DNA of 64,000 bases from Terriglobia bacterium (GCA_020072645.1 JAIQGK010000021.1:22292-86291), one strand, 5' to 3'; shown: positions 26,643-36,160, counted from the first letter of the stretch. Notes: generated from the sequence alone by a model not told the origin. Made by a program: numbers and translations.

Positions 26643-28400
26643 ATGGTCATACTAAGCTGGTTTGCTGCGACGCTCCGCCAGTACCCGGAGATTGCCATAT
26701 TTCTAGCGCTCGCGATTGGGTACTACGTAGGCAAGTTCACTTTCAAAGGCATTGGCCTGGGGGCTGTCACCGGCACTCTGCTGGCTGGCGTCATCATTGG
26801 GCAGCTTGGGATCACGATCTCGCAGCCCTTAAAGGCGACGGTCTTCCTCATGTTCCTGTTTGCCGTTGGCTATGCCGTTGGGCCGCAGTTCGTTCGCGGT
26901 GTCGCTAAGGATGGCATGCCGCAAGCCTTGTTCGCGGTCGTTCAGTGTGTGTTCTGCCTGGCTGTTCCCTTCGCGATCGTCAAGATCGCGGGCTATGACC
27001 TCGGCTTTGGAGCAGGGTTGTACTCGGGGTCACAAACCATTTCCGCTGCCATGGGACTGTCAACCGATGCGATCAACCGATTAGGTCTTCCCGGTGACGG
27101 CGCTAAAAAGCTGCTCGATTCCATGCCGGTTGCCTACGCGGTGAGCTATCTGTTTGGCACCGTGGGCTCCGCGCTGGTGATTGCACTGCTTGGTCCGGCG
27201 CTGTTCCGCATTGATCTCAAGAAAGCCTGCAAAGATTACGAAGAGAAGCAGGGTGGCAAGAAGGAGATTGGCGGACCCGGTACTGCGTGGCGCCGTTGGG
27301 AAGTGCGTGCATTCCGTGTACAGCCGGGAGGCAAAGCGGTTGGTCTCCGCGCCATTGAGGCTGAGGCGCTATTTCCCGGTGCGCGTTTGTTCGTACAGCG
27401 CATACGCCGTAACGGAGTCATTGAAGAAGCAAACGCGGACACCGTATTGCGGGAAGGCGACGTGGTAGCGGTTGCGGGCGCTCGCGAAGCGCTGGTGAAC
27501 ATTATTGGCGAACGCGCGAAGCTGGTCGCCGTGGCAGGTTCACGCGACATCGCAAGCGTTGCCAGCTCAGTCGCAATTGAAGTTGACGATCCCGAATTGC
27601 TGGCCGTTCCGGTAGAAGGCGTGGACGTGTATGTGACCAATAAAGAAGTGGACGGCAAGACTCTTGCTGAGCTTGCCGAGTCGCCTGGCGCTCGCGGCGT
27701 CTTCCTGCGGAAGATCGTGCGCGGCGCGGTTGCCACGTCGATTCCGATTCTGCCGAATACAAAAATCTTTCGCGGTGACATTGTTACCGTGGTCGGCCGC
27801 ACCCAGGACACCAACACCACCATCAAAATGCTGGGCGTACCGGATCGCGCCACTGACGTTGCTGATGTTGCATTCATCGGCGCGGGAATCGCAGTCGGAG
27901 CTCTGATCGGCGCACTGGTCTGGAAGGTAGCCGGGATACCGCTTACCCTTTCAACTGCCGGCGGCGCGCTCATCTCCGGACTCGTTTGCGGCTGGCTGCG
28001 TTCCGTGCATCCAAAGTTCGGGCGCATTCCCACATCGACGGTTTGGTTCATGAACTCCGTCGGCCTCAATATCTTCATAGCCGTGGTCGGCATCTCAGCC
28101 GGTCCTGGCTTCGTGAATGGTTTAAAGACGCAGGGCATTGGTCTTTTCCTGTGGGGCGCTCTGGCAACAACGGTACCGCTCATTCTGGGGATGGCCGTCG
28201 GCAAATACCTCTTCCGCTTCCACGATGCACTCTTGCTGGGCATCGTCTCCGGGGCGCGCACCACAACGGCCTCGCTAGGCCTGGTTTGCGATCAGGGTGA
28301 GAGCCAGGTGCCTGCGCTGGGATACACAGTAACTTACGCAGTAGGGAACACGCTGCTGACCATCTGGGGCATGGTGCTCATCATGCTCCTGGCCAAATGA
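26643..28400 (+). CDS. aspT: Aspartate:alanine antiporter (AAE family)
   Basis: 585-aa inner-membrane exchanger. Two Asp-Al_Ex halves (about residues 10-180 and 405-585) flank two RCK_C domains (about 215-300 and 310-395). The N-terminus [20 protein letters not shown] and the FxxxSGxxT-type helices near the ends match AspT. The gene is followed after 27 bp by aspartate 4-decarboxylase. In Tetragenococcus and Comamonas this pair imports aspartate, exports alanine, consumes a cytoplasmic proton and so generates proton-motive force. That genetic pairing makes the substrate assignment much firmer than for the paralogue at 11634. RBS AAGGAGG sits 8 bp before the ATG. Confidence 0.9.
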   Translation: MVILSWFAATLRQYPEIAIFLALAIGYYVGKFTFKGIGLGAVTGTLLAGVIIGQLGITISQPLKATVFLMFLFAVGYAVGPQFVRGVAKDGMPQALFAVVQCVFCLAVPFAIVKIAGYDLGFGAGLYSGSQTISAAMGLSTDAINRLGLPGDGAKKLLDSMPVAYAVSYLFGTVGSALVIALLGPALFRIDLKKACKDYEEKQGGKKEIGGPGTAWRRWEVRAFRVQPGGKAVGLRAIEAEALFPGARLFVQRIRRNGVIEEANADTVLREGDVVAVAGAREALVNIIGERAKLVAVAGSRDIASVASSVAIEVDDPELLAVPVEGVDVYVTNKEVDGKTLAELAESPGARGVFLRKIVRGAVATSIPILPNTKIFRGDIVTVVGRTQDTNTTIKMLGVPDRATDVADVAFIGAGIAVGALIGALVWKVAGIPLTLSTAGGALISGLVCGWLRSVHPKFGRIPTSTVWFMNSVGLNIFIAVVGISAGPGFVNGLKTQGIGLFLWGALATTVPLILGMAVGKYLFRFHDALLLGIVSGARTTTASLGLVCDQGESQVPALGYTVTYAVGNTLLTIWGMVLIMLLAK

Positions 28401-28427
28401 CTTTGGAAATGACCGAGGAGAAAAACC

Positions 28428-30062
28428 ATGGATCTCGTAAATCTTCGCAGCTTTGAAACACTGAGCCCGTTTGAGATCAAGGACGAGTTGATCAAGCTCG
28501 CCAAAAAGACATCCCGGACTACGCAGTCGGCGTTCCTCAACGCCGGTCGCGGCAACCCCAACTGGATAGCAACCACGCCGCGCGAGGGCTATTTCCTGCT
28601 CGGTCAGTTTGCCATCACCGAAAGCAAACGCGTGATGGAGCATCCCGCGGGCATCGGCGGCATGCCGCAAGCCCAGGGCATTGCTGCGCGTCTTGAGACG
28701 TGGCTGGCCAAGCATACCGACATGCCAGGCGCATCTTTTCTGGCGGCGATGGTACCGTTTGCAGTGAAGAACTTCGGCTTTGAGCCGGATGCCTTCGTCC
28801 ACGAACTTGTTGACTCGATCATTGGCGATAACTATCCGGTCCCTGACCGTATGCTGGTCCACAATGAGCGCATCACACATGAGTACCTGATGTGGGCGAT
28901 GTGTGGTGATCCGCGCCCCGCTGGCAAGTTCGACCTCTACGCCGTTGAAGGCGGGACAGCAGCAATGTGCTACATCTTTAAATCGCTGAAAGCCAATCGT
29001 CTCCTGGTTCCCGGCGACACAATCGCGCTGGGCACGCCCATCTTCACGCCTTACATCGAGATGCCGCATCTCGAAGACTATGCCCTGAACATCATTAACA
29101 TTGAGGCCCCTCAGGAGAACCGCTTCCAGTTCACCGATGCGGAGCTCAAGAAGCTGGAAGATCCAAAGATCAAAGCATTCTTCCTGGTGAATCCCGGCAA
29201 TCCAACCGGCGTTGCGCTCAGCCCGGAGACGATCGCCAAGCTCGCGAACCTGGTCAAGACCAAGCGGCCTGACCTCATGCTGCTGACCGATGATGTCTAC
29301 GGAACGTTGGTCCCGGGTTTCCGGTCATTGCTGGGCGAGCTGCCGCAAAACACCATTGGCGTGTATTCCTATTCGAAGTATTTCGGCGCAACTGGCTGGC
29401 GGCTCGGCGTTATCGCGATCCACGAAGACAACATCTTCGACAAAATGATCGCGAAGCTGCCGGATACTGAGCTTCGCGCGCTCGACAAACGCTACGGCCC
29501 AATAACTCTTGAGCCGCGCAAACTCAAGCTGATTGACCGCATCGTGGCGGATAGTCGCGACGTGGCGCTGAACCACACTGCCGGGCTCTCATTGCCGCAG
29601 CAGGTCATGATGAGCCTGTTCTCCCTGACCGAGCTGATGGACACGGAGAAACGGTATCAAACAGCGTGCCGCGAAATTGTCTATCGGCGCGTTACGTCCC
29701 TGCTTGAGGGCCTGGGGCTTGAACTTCCTCCGAACCCGTTCTATGACGCCTATTACGGCTTGATCGACTTTGAGTTCTGGGCGCGCAAGAACATCGGTGC
29801 GGAAGCTGTTGAGTACCTTAAGAAAAACGTCCATCCGCTCGATCTCGCCTTCCGTCTGGCTGAGGACCACGGGATCGTGCTTCTGAACGGCGGCGGATTT
29901 GAGGCGCCAGACTGGTCGCTGCGCGTCTCGCTGGCCAACCTGCCCGACGAGGTGTACGAGGAAATCGGGCGCGGCGTTCGGGCGATCGCGCGCGGCTATC
30001 GCGACGCATTTGAGGCCTCAAAGCACCGTGAAGAGGTGCACGAACCGGCATTGACCACCTAG
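28428..30062 (+). CDS. aspD: Aspartate 4-decarboxylase (bifunctional with aminotransferase)
   Basis: 544-aa PLP enzyme of fold type I that converts L-aspartate to L-alanine and CO2, with side activity as an aspartate aminotransferase. Full-length relative to characterised AsdA/AspD (about 530-545 aa). Family-specific text includes LNAGRGNPNWIATTPREGYF at about residue 43 and NPGNPTGVALSPETI at about 245. The PLP lysine is in YSYSKYFGATGWRLG (about K317). ATG 28428 follows GAGGAGAAA. Second gene of the operon with aspT; a strong rho-independent terminator follows at 30152. The reaction takes up one proton per turnover, which suits acid resistance and energy conservation. Confidence 0.95.
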   Translation: MDLVNLRSFETLSPFEIKDELIKLAKKTSRTTQSAFLNAGRGNPNWIATTPREGYFLLGQFAITESKRVMEHPAGIGGMPQAQGIAARLETWLAKHTDMPGASFLAAMVPFAVKNFGFEPDAFVHELVDSIIGDNYPVPDRMLVHNERITHEYLMWAMCGDPRPAGKFDLYAVEGGTAAMCYIFKSLKANRLLVPGDTIALGTPIFTPYIEMPHLEDYALNIINIEAPQENRFQFTDAELKKLEDPKIKAFFLVNPGNPTGVALSPETIAKLANLVKTKRPDLMLLTDDVYGTLVPGFRSLLGELPQNTIGVYSYSKYFGATGWRLGVIAIHEDNIFDKMIAKLPDTELRALDKRYGPITLEPRKLKLIDRIVADSRDVALNHTAGLSLPQQVMMSLFSLTELMDTEKRYQTACREIVYRRVTSLLEGLGLELPPNPFYDAYYGLIDFEFWARKNIGAEAVEYLKKNVHPLDLAFRLAEDHGIVLLNGGGFEAPDWSLRVSLANLPDEVYEEIGRGVRAIARGYRDAFEASKHREEVHEPALTT

Positions 30063-30151
30063 GTAGCCGGCAAGGAGAGGCGTTTAAGGATGTTTCGAAA
30101 TTACGCTCGGTTTCTCCTCACCTGTTAGCCGGGCGGACTTTCGAAAACAGT

Positions 30152-30198
30152 GGAAGCGGACGCAAGGCGTAAAAACCCTCAGTCCGCTTCCTTTTTTT
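30152..30198 (+). terminator. Rho-independent terminator of aspT-aspD
   Basis: GGAAGCGGAC (30152-30161) pairs with GTCCGCTTCC (30182-30191), directly followed by seven T (30192-30198). Confidence 0.85.
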
Positions 30199-30224
30199 CA
30201 TATCTGGTTTGTTGATTCCGGAAG

Positions 30225-30728
30225 TTAGCTGCCGGGTTCCTCAACGTGAATCAGCTTGGGCACCAGGCTCAACAGCCACGCCACACCGATGCCCAGCGAG
30301 GTCTCTATCAGTCGAAAAAAAGCATAGACCCACGGATGCGTGCCGTGAGCGATCATAACGATGCCGCAGATATAGCCCGCAACTTTCGCTCCGTCAGAAG
30401 CCCGCAGGAGATGGCATGTGGCCATGGCGACGAAGATGCTCAGGCCAATGGCCCATGCAGCCGCGCCCAGCGCCGTTCCCGCGACTGCGCCGCATGAAGC
30501 TCCAACTACGGTAGCCGCCAGCCGTTGCAGACCGAGTTTGGTTGTCCGGGCGGGCGAAAGATCGGTCACGATGACCGCTGCGATGAGCGCGTAGATGGGA
30601 TGTTCAAATCTGCAGAGCTGAGCCAGAAGCACGGAGATGCCGGCGGCCAGCGCCGCACGTATGGCAACTTGAAATGCGCCCGTCAGCTTGCGCAATTTCA
30701 CGTTGTCCGTTCTAGGCTTCGTGGTCAA
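30225..30728 (-). CDS. FUSC/aromatic-acid-exporter-like small membrane protein
   Basis: About 167 aa with four to five helices, resembling the N-terminal membrane half of FUSC-family (aromatic acid exporter) proteins. Signatures are IRAALAAGISVLLAQL, HPIYALIAAVIVTDLSPARTTKLGLQRLAATVVGA (in part) and HPWVYAFFRLIETSLGIGVAWL. The soluble C-terminal domain of long FUSC proteins is absent, as in other short members. The likely start is TTG 30728 (MTTKPRTDN), whose TTG overlaps the stop of the upstream 86-aa gene as TTGA, suggesting translational coupling. The frame is open further upstream to 30800 but there overlaps that gene. Substrate unknown. Confidence 0.75.
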   Translation of the reverse strand: MTTKPRTDNVKLRKLTGAFQVAIRAALAAGISVLLAQLCRFEHPIYALIAAVIVTDLSPARTTKLGLQRLAATVVGASCGAVAGTALGAAAWAIGLSIFVAMATCHLLRASDGAKVAGYICGIVMIAHGTHPWVYAFFRLIETSLGIGVAWLLSLVPKLIHVEEPGS

Positions 30729-30985
30729 TTGTGCAGAGCCAGCAGCAGGATGATCGTAACCAGAAGTGCGATCAGAGCAAGGTCGCGCAGCCCGCGCCAA
30801 TCGAAGCCGGAACTGTCATCCAGCACAACGAAATCGCTCTGTGCAAGAGGTGCGGTGTGTTGATCACCGGGCAGGTATTCCCGGTAATCGGTAGCAGAGT
30901 CCAAATAGCGAATCGCTCTCCAAACGAACGCATCCGTCTGCCACTCTGCTTCTTGCGTGCGGTTTTTTCGAATTCGGTCAGCCAT
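30725..30985 (-). CDS. Small protein with C-terminal TM helix
   Basis: 86-aa protein of unknown function. A hydrophilic region (about 1-60, with EAEWQTDAFVWRAIRYLDS and a TDYREYL motif) is followed by one hydrophobic helix (LALIALLVTIILLLALHN) that ends the protein, so it is probably tail-anchored in the inner membrane. ATG 30985 (MADRIRKN) is preferred over 30997 because AGGATGG lies at a suitable distance. Its stop overlaps the TTG start of the FUSC-like gene. Upstream lies the bidirectional dyad promoter 31055-31128 shared with the DcaP-like porin gene. Confidence 0.65.
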   Translation of the reverse strand: MADRIRKNRTQEAEWQTDAFVWRAIRYLDSATDYREYLPGDQHTAPLAQSDFVVLDDSSGFDWRGLRDLALIALLVTIILLLALHN

Positions 30986-31054
30986 CGGTCCCGCCATCCT
31001 TGTCAGATAAATCGGAATACTCCAGCCAATAGGCGTTGCGTCCCGGCAAGTTTG

Positions 31055-31128
31055 AAGTTACACGCCTTCATGGGGCCAGACGACTGGTAGTTTTGACAGT
31101 TTCTCGGCCCTGGCGTGCGGCATAAGCT
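31055..31128. promoter_or_regulatory. Bidirectional dyad promoter, FUSC pair and porin operon
   Basis: 20-bp site 31082-31101 (arms ACTGGTA and TGACAGT). 21 bp to the right lies TAAGCT (31123-31128); 21 bp to the left on the minus strand lies TAACTT (31055-31060). Confidence 0.63.
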
Positions 31129-31209
31129 GCTGCTCAACTGCGATTTATCGCGGTTTCTATCTTTAATTTGTGCAGGCTGGGGCGACTTGCCCTCAATCAA
31201 GGAAGGGTT

Positions 31210-32691
31210 ATGAAAGCACTTCGACTCGCAATGTTCTTATTCTTTATTTCATTGTTTATCGCGGTCCCGTACACCAGCTTTGCGCAAGCGCCGACGACAG
31301 CGGGATCCGAGTCTGGAACTTTGCAGCAGCAGGTGGACCTTTTACAGAGGCAGGTAGCGGAACTCCAGGCGCAGATCAAGAAACTGGCGGGAACCGATTC
31401 CGTTACGCAACCTTCCGCAATGCAAGCAGCCTCCAGCGGCCAGGATACGCAGCAGGAAACGAAAGTTTCAGAAGCCTCCAAGGACATAAAAACAGAACAG
31501 ACCGCCGGTAAAGCTACTTTGGATTACCAGACAAGTTCGCAGGACCAGGTGGCAGCGCCGCGGTATGACAATGCGCCTCTGGATCCCAAATATCCCGGCT
31601 ATTTCCGCCTGCCCGGAACAAAAACGTTCATGAAGATCGGCGGTTATGCCAAGAGCGACGTTACTTTTGATCCAAGGCCGGCGGGCGACCAGGAACGGTT
31701 CATCCCATCCAGCATTCCCATTCCTGCGCCTGCCAACGTAAATAACTCGACGATCTCGGTCCGTCCCAGCCGCATCAACGTGGATTTCCTTGTGCCCACA
31801 GAAACAGCGCGAACACTCAGGTTTTTCCTTGAAGTGGATTTCTTCGGATCGAGCTCCACCACGCCGCGTCTGCGCCACGCCTATGCGCAAGGAAAAAATC
31901 TTCTGATCGGCCAGACCTTCTCCAACTTCATGGATATTGACGCCAGTCCGGATACGCTGGATTTTCAAGGTCCAAACAGCCAGGTATTCATTCGTAATCC
32001 GATGATGCGGTATACCTTCCGCCTCGGCAAGACAACCACCACCAGCATTTCCATTGAGAAGCCGAGCTCTGATGTGGCCTTCTCAACCCCTGAGTTCAAA
32101 GCTTCGCCCAACACCCCCAGCCCGGATGGGACCGTGCAATTCCGCCACGACATGGATTTCGGCCATGTGCAACTTGCCGCCTTGTTGCGCGATATCTCGG
32201 CCTTCCTGCCCGACGGACGCAGCGATTCCGTTTTTGGATGGGGCCTCAATCTTTCCGGACTGTTTAAGATCGGCAAAGACAACCTCACCTACCAGGGCGC
32301 ATATGGCAACGGCATTGCGCGGTATATCAATGACTCGTCAGGACTGGGCATTGATGCTGCCGTGATCAGCCTACAGGATCCCCGCCTTGAAGCCGTGCCG
32401 ATGTTTGGCACCTATGGCGGGTACCAGCATTTCTGGCTGCCGAAGCTGCGTTCGTCGGTGGTGTATGGTTTTCTCCAGTCTGAAAACACCGCCGCACAAA
32501 CCCCATCAACGTTTCATCGCAGCGAATACGGCGCGACGAACCTGATCTGGAGCCCGATCCCGCAATTGAGCTTTGGCACAGAATTTCTTTATGGCTGGCG
32601 GGTCAACAAAGACAACAGCACGGGCAACGCGCCCAGAATTCAAATCAGCGCAAAGTACAACTTCATGCAACTGAAAAGTTCCAACAAGTAG
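31210..32691 (+). CDS. DcaP-like trimeric outer-membrane porin
   Basis: 493-aa outer-membrane channel. A signal peptide ends in TSFAQ near residue 26. A short coiled coil follows (LQQQVDLLQRQVAELQAQIK, about 38-57), as in trimeric DcaP porins, then a low-complexity linker and a beta-barrel with alternating hydrophobic strands up to the C-terminus. The barrel begins around FMKIGGYAKSDVTFDPRP (about 150) and includes RVNVDF-like strands. ATG 31210 follows GGAAGGG; the upstream start at 31168 adds a non-hydrophobic leader and is rejected. DcaP-type porins pass dicarboxylates and small anions. It lies 33 bp before the decarboxylase gene in one predicted operon. Confidence 0.82.
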   Translation: MKALRLAMFLFFISLFIAVPYTSFAQAPTTAGSESGTLQQQVDLLQRQVAELQAQIKKLAGTDSVTQPSAMQAASSGQDTQQETKVSEASKDIKTEQTAGKATLDYQTSSQDQVAAPRYDNAPLDPKYPGYFRLPGTKTFMKIGGYAKSDVTFDPRPAGDQERFIPSSIPIPAPANVNNSTISVRPSRINVDFLVPTETARTLRFFLEVDFFGSSSTTPRLRHAYAQGKNLLIGQTFSNFMDIDASPDTLDFQGPNSQVFIRNPMMRYTFRLGKTTTTSISIEKPSSDVAFSTPEFKASPNTPSPDGTVQFRHDMDFGHVQLAALLRDISAFLPDGRSDSVFGWGLNLSGLFKIGKDNLTYQGAYGNGIARYINDSSGLGIDAAVISLQDPRLEAVPMFGTYGGYQHFWLPKLRSSVVYGFLQSENTAAQTPSTFHRSEYGATNLIWSPIPQLSFGTEFLYGWRVNKDNSTGNAPRIQISAKYNFMQLKSSNK

Positions 32692-32724
32692 AGCATCCGC
32701 TCAGAAAAGGAATGGACGGCAATT

Positions 32725-35535
32725 ATGAGTAACACAACAAACTTACAGAACGTCCGGCTTGACCAGTTTTTCACCGTGGCGGAAGCGCGTCATGACCGGT
32801 GGCGCACACTGCTCAGCGCCGCGCGTGCGTGGGAAGCAGCGAAGCTGCAGAATTCGGCAACGGAAGCCAAGCGCGCCAACGTGGTGGCTATTTTCGTCGA
32901 ACTGCGGCAGTGGGAAGAGTTCTTTGCCTATCCCGGCCCCGCGCTATTGAACGTCGTGAGAGAGCGCATTTCTGAAGGCGATGTCACGGGCACGGTCAGG
33001 CTGGTGCAGGCCATCAGCGCCGCGCTGCTCACACACTCTTATCGGACAAACGCCGCCGACTGGGAAAGTGAAGAAATATTTCCGGGCAGCATCAGTGAGA
33101 AGTTGCCCATCACCGGCGATGGAAATACTTCGCACAAGCCTTATTTTGAAGTCCTGATTGTTTCGGCTGCGCGCCCTGAAACGTGGCCTGCTTTCAAAGA
33201 GGAATTTCGCAAGCTGCGCCGGTCACAAGACTCATTCGTGTATGAAACCGTATTTGTTGGCAGCTTTGAAGATGCTGTGCTGGGAACAATCCTGAACGGA
33301 GGTCTGGAAGCGGTCATCATTTCAGAAGGCATTCCGTTCCCGTCCGCGCACAACAGTCCTGTGCTGCGTGAATTCCTGGCCAATCATCTTGCCGCAACCG
33401 GCATTGATGTCACTTCACCGGAGCTGGCTCTTTCGCTCGCACAAGGCATCAAGCTGATTCGTCCTGAGCTGGACATCTATCTGCTGAGCGATCGCGAAGT
33501 GGAAAAGATCGCGGGCAATCCTGAAGCCACGTGCCTGCGGCGAATTTTCTACCAGGTTGAAGAACCGCTTGAACTCCATCTCAGCATCCTGGATGGCGTT
33601 GCCGACCGCTTCGAGACGCCGTTTTTTGACAACCTGCAAAAATACGCGCAGCGTCCTATCGGGACCTTCCACGCGCTGCCGGTTGCGCGCGGCAAGTCGA
33701 TCTTCAAATCAAACTGGATCAGCGACATGGGCCGGTTCTATGGCCTGAATCTTTTCCTGGCGGAGTCGTCCGCAACCACCGGCGGTCTTGACAGCTTGCT
33801 GGAGCCGACCGGAAATATCAAGAAAGCCCAGGAAATGGCTGCGCGCGCCTTCGGGGCCGACCATGTATTTTTTGTCACCAACGGCACATCCACATCGAAC
33901 AAGATGGTGGAGCAGGCATTGCTCGGTCCTGGTGACATCATGCTCGTGGACCGCAACTGCCATAAATCGCATCATTACGGCGCGGTCCTTTCCGGTGCTC
34001 TGCCTCTTTACGTTGAGGCATATCCGCTGACCCAGTTCTCCATGTACGGCGCGGTGCCCTTGCGCACAATCAAGAAAGCACTGCTTGACCTGAAGGCGGA
34101 AGGCAAGCTTGATCGGGCGAGAATGCTCGTCCTCACCAACTGCACGTTCGACGGCCAGATTTACAACGTGGAGCGCGTCATGGAAGAGTGCCTGGCGATC
34201 AAGCCTGATCTCATCTTCCTGTGGGATGAAGCCTGGTTCGGTTTTGCGCGCTTCAGTCCTTTCTATCGCCGTCGCACTGCCATGGGCGCGGCAGCGATTC
34301 TGGAAAAGAAGTTCAAGGACCCGGTGTATCGCGCAGCGTACCTCGAACAGGTAAAGAAGCTCGGCGGCGATCTGAATCCCAAAGATGAAACGCTGCTGAA
34401 GACGCGGCTGCTGGCCAATCCAGACAAGGTGCGTCTACGCGTTTACCAGACCAACTCCACGCATAAATCAATGTCGTCACTGCGCCAGGGGTCCATGGTG
34501 CTGGTGAAAGACCAGGACTATCACACCGTGGAAGAGCAGTTCCATGAAGCGGTTTTCACGCATGCTTCCACGTCGCCGAACCAGCAGATCATCGCTTCAC
34601 TGGACATTGCGCGGCGGCAGATGGAGCTGGAAGGTTACGAGCTCGTCAACCGCGCTATCCAACTGGCGCTTGATCTGCGGCGTGAAGTCAATTCTCATCC
34701 GCTAATCTCAAAGTATTTCCACTTTCTGGGCGCGGATGAAATGATCCCTTCAGATTTCCGCAACTCCGGCTTTGTGGATTACCTCACCCCCGGCGCAAAC
34801 TGGACAACGGCAATCAAGGCCCTGCGCGAAGATGAGTTTGCGCTGGACGTCACACGCCTCACCCTGGTGTGCGGCACTGCCGGCTACGACGGCACGCAGT
34901 TCAAGAACATGCTTGCCGCCGAGTATGACATTCAACTGAATAAAACCTCGCGCAACAGCGTGCTGTTCCAAACCAACATCAACAACACCCGGAGTGACGT
35001 GGCCCACCTGATCAAGACTCTGGTCACCATCTCACAGGCAATCGAGAAGAAGCTGAAGGAAGCGGGCAAGGATGAGCGTGAGGTCTTTGCGGCGCGCGTG
35101 AAGTCGCTCATGGAAGACGTGCCTGATCTCCCGAATTTCAGCTGCTTCCATGACAGCCTGCGCGAAAATCCCGCCAGCATCACCAGTGAAGGCAACATGC
35201 GGGCCGGCTTCTTTGGCGCTTACAGGGAAGAGCAATGCGAACACCTCAAGCTCAACAGCCCGGAGATTGACCGGCGCATCAAGGAAGGCCCCGCGCTGGT
35301 TTCGGCCAACTTCGTCATCCCATACCCGCCCGGGTTCCCGATCATGGTGCCCGGCCAGGTCATTACCGCTGAGACCATTGGTTTCATGCGCAAGCTCGAC
35401 GTGAAGGAGATCCACGGATTTTCCGCCTCGCTGGGATTGAAGCTGTTGAAGGCATCTTTCCTTGAGGCCGCAAAACCACAGAGTCCTCGCGGCCCGGTGG
35501 AAGAGAAACGGGTCAAAGGAAAATCCGCAGCGTAA
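32725..35535 (+). CDS. Orn/Lys/Arg decarboxylase-family protein, long form
   Basis: 936-aa PLP enzyme of the basic-amino-acid decarboxylase family (LdcI/AdiA/SpeC class). The wing/response-regulator-like N-terminal part spans about residues 135-310. The PLP core contains FFVTNGTSTSNKMV, DRNCHKSHHYG, WDEAWFGFARFSP and NSTHKSMSSLRQGSMV with the Schiff-base lysine near K581. The C-terminal domain ends about residue 905 (IPYPPGFPIMVPGQ). It is about 180-200 residues longer than the E. coli inducible enzymes (about 715-755 aa), mainly through an extra N-terminal helical region of about 130 residues. The substrate (lysine, arginine or ornithine) cannot be decided by eye. It consumes a proton and fits acid resistance. 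Confidence 0.88.
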   Translation: MSNTTNLQNVRLDQFFTVAEARHDRWRTLLSAARAWEAAKLQNSATEAKRANVVAIFVELRQWEEFFAYPGPALLNVVRERISEGDVTGTVRLVQAISAALLTHSYRTNAADWESEEIFPGSISEKLPITGDGNTSHKPYFEVLIVSAARPETWPAFKEEFRKLRRSQDSFVYETVFVGSFEDAVLGTILNGGLEAVIISEGIPFPSAHNSPVLREFLANHLAATGIDVTSPELALSLAQGIKLIRPELDIYLLSDREVEKIAGNPEATCLRRIFYQVEEPLELHLSILDGVADRFETPFFDNLQKYAQRPIGTFHALPVARGKSIFKSNWISDMGRFYGLNLFLAESSATTGGLDSLLEPTGNIKKAQEMAARAFGADHVFFVTNGTSTSNKMVEQALLGPGDIMLVDRNCHKSHHYGAVLSGALPLYVEAYPLTQFSMYGAVPLRTIKKALLDLKAEGKLDRARMLVLTNCTFDGQIYNVERVMEECLAIKPDLIFLWDEAWFGFARFSPFYRRRTAMGAAAILEKKFKDPVYRAAYLEQVKKLGGDLNPKDETLLKTRLLANPDKVRLRVYQTNSTHKSMSSLRQGSMVLVKDQDYHTVEEQFHEAVFTHASTSPNQQIIASLDIARRQMELEGYELVNRAIQLALDLRREVNSHPLISKYFHFLGADEMIPSDFRNSGFVDYLTPGANWTTAIKALREDEFALDVTRLTLVCGTAGYDGTQFKNMLAAEYDIQLNKTSRNSVLFQTNINNTRSDVAHLIKTLVTISQAIEKKLKEAGKDEREVFAARVKSLMEDVPDLPNFSCFHDSLRENPASITSEGNMRAGFFGAYREEQCEHLKLNSPEIDRRIKEGPALVSANFVIPYPPGFPIMVPGQVITAETIGFMRKLDVKEIHGFSASLGLKLLKASFLEAAKPQSPRGPVEEKRVKGKSAA

Positions 35536-35543
35536 ACCCAACT

Positions 35544-35571
35544 CCCCGCCTCTTATAGGGGCGGGGAATTT
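35544..35571 (+). terminator. Rho-independent terminator after decarboxylase
   Basis: CCCCGCC (35544-35550), loop, GGCGGGG (35560-35566), then AATTTTTAA. It sits 8 bp after the stop. Confidence 0.82.
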
Positions 35572-35632
35572 TTAACTTGGATGGCTGACCCTGAGGTTTA
35601 CTCCGTGTTCCTTCGTGTCTTCTGTGGTTGAA

Positions 35633-35760
35633 GTTCTTGGTTCTCCGATGTCGGCGTTGTCGGCGATCTTGCCTACCCCCTCCCCCTATCCTTCAACTAG
35701 GATTCCAAAGCACTTACCTATAGTCATCCCAAGTGGATCCCAGGTTCTTGGTTTTCCGAT
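35633..35760 (+). repeat. Direct repeat, 17 bp, two copies
   Basis: GTTCTTGGTTCTCCGAT at 35633-35649 and the same with one change (T for C) at 35744-35760, 94 bp apart. Confidence 0.6.
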
Positions 35761-35763
35761 CTC

Positions 35764-35799
35764 GCGCGATGACGGCGATTACGCGCGATCACGGCGATT
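35764..35799 (+). repeat. Tandem 19-bp-period repeat, two copies
   Basis: GCGCGATGACGGCGATT at 35764-35780 and GCGCGATCACGGCGATT at 35783-35799, one mismatch. Confidence 0.6.
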
Positions 35800-36160
35800 C
35801 TTGCAGCCCTCTGCTTGCGTCCTTCAGCCATAGACCCCACCCCCCCTAACACGTTTGTTGATAACAAAGGCCCAACCCCAATTCGAAAGGCCTGTCAAAA
35901 GGCTGTCGATGCCTTTTTTCTCTGTTTTTCAGCGGTCGAATCCGGCTCAATTTCAGCCTTCTTTTTCCGTTTTTACTGTTCGGTCGGCAGAGGGTCGCAA
36001 AGCGTATAGTATTTGGCCTTGGCCAGGAGCTAGCGGCTAGTAGCTAGAAGCTTCTGTTGTCAAAGATCATAGCCCCAGGGCACACTTCAACCTAAGGCCG
36101 AATATTTAAATCTACCATTTGTTCGCCCATATGTCAACGAAAAAAGTGCGCACAGCTCAC

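Larger units (their letters stand above)
35572..36160. other. Gene-poor spacer with short repeats
   Basis: About 590 bp with no credible gene. It contains two short direct repeats (listed separately), C-rich tracts near 35840 and an AGCTAGAAGCT-bearing patch near 36035-36055 that is also found near 63440 in inverted form. It forms the left border of the DUF4209/AlbA_2 pair. Confidence 0.5.

Noticed and set aside
27236..28264. 342-aa minus-strand ORF opposite aspT
   Set aside because: Ser/Thr/Pro/Arg-rich antisense of a GC-rich membrane-protein gene.
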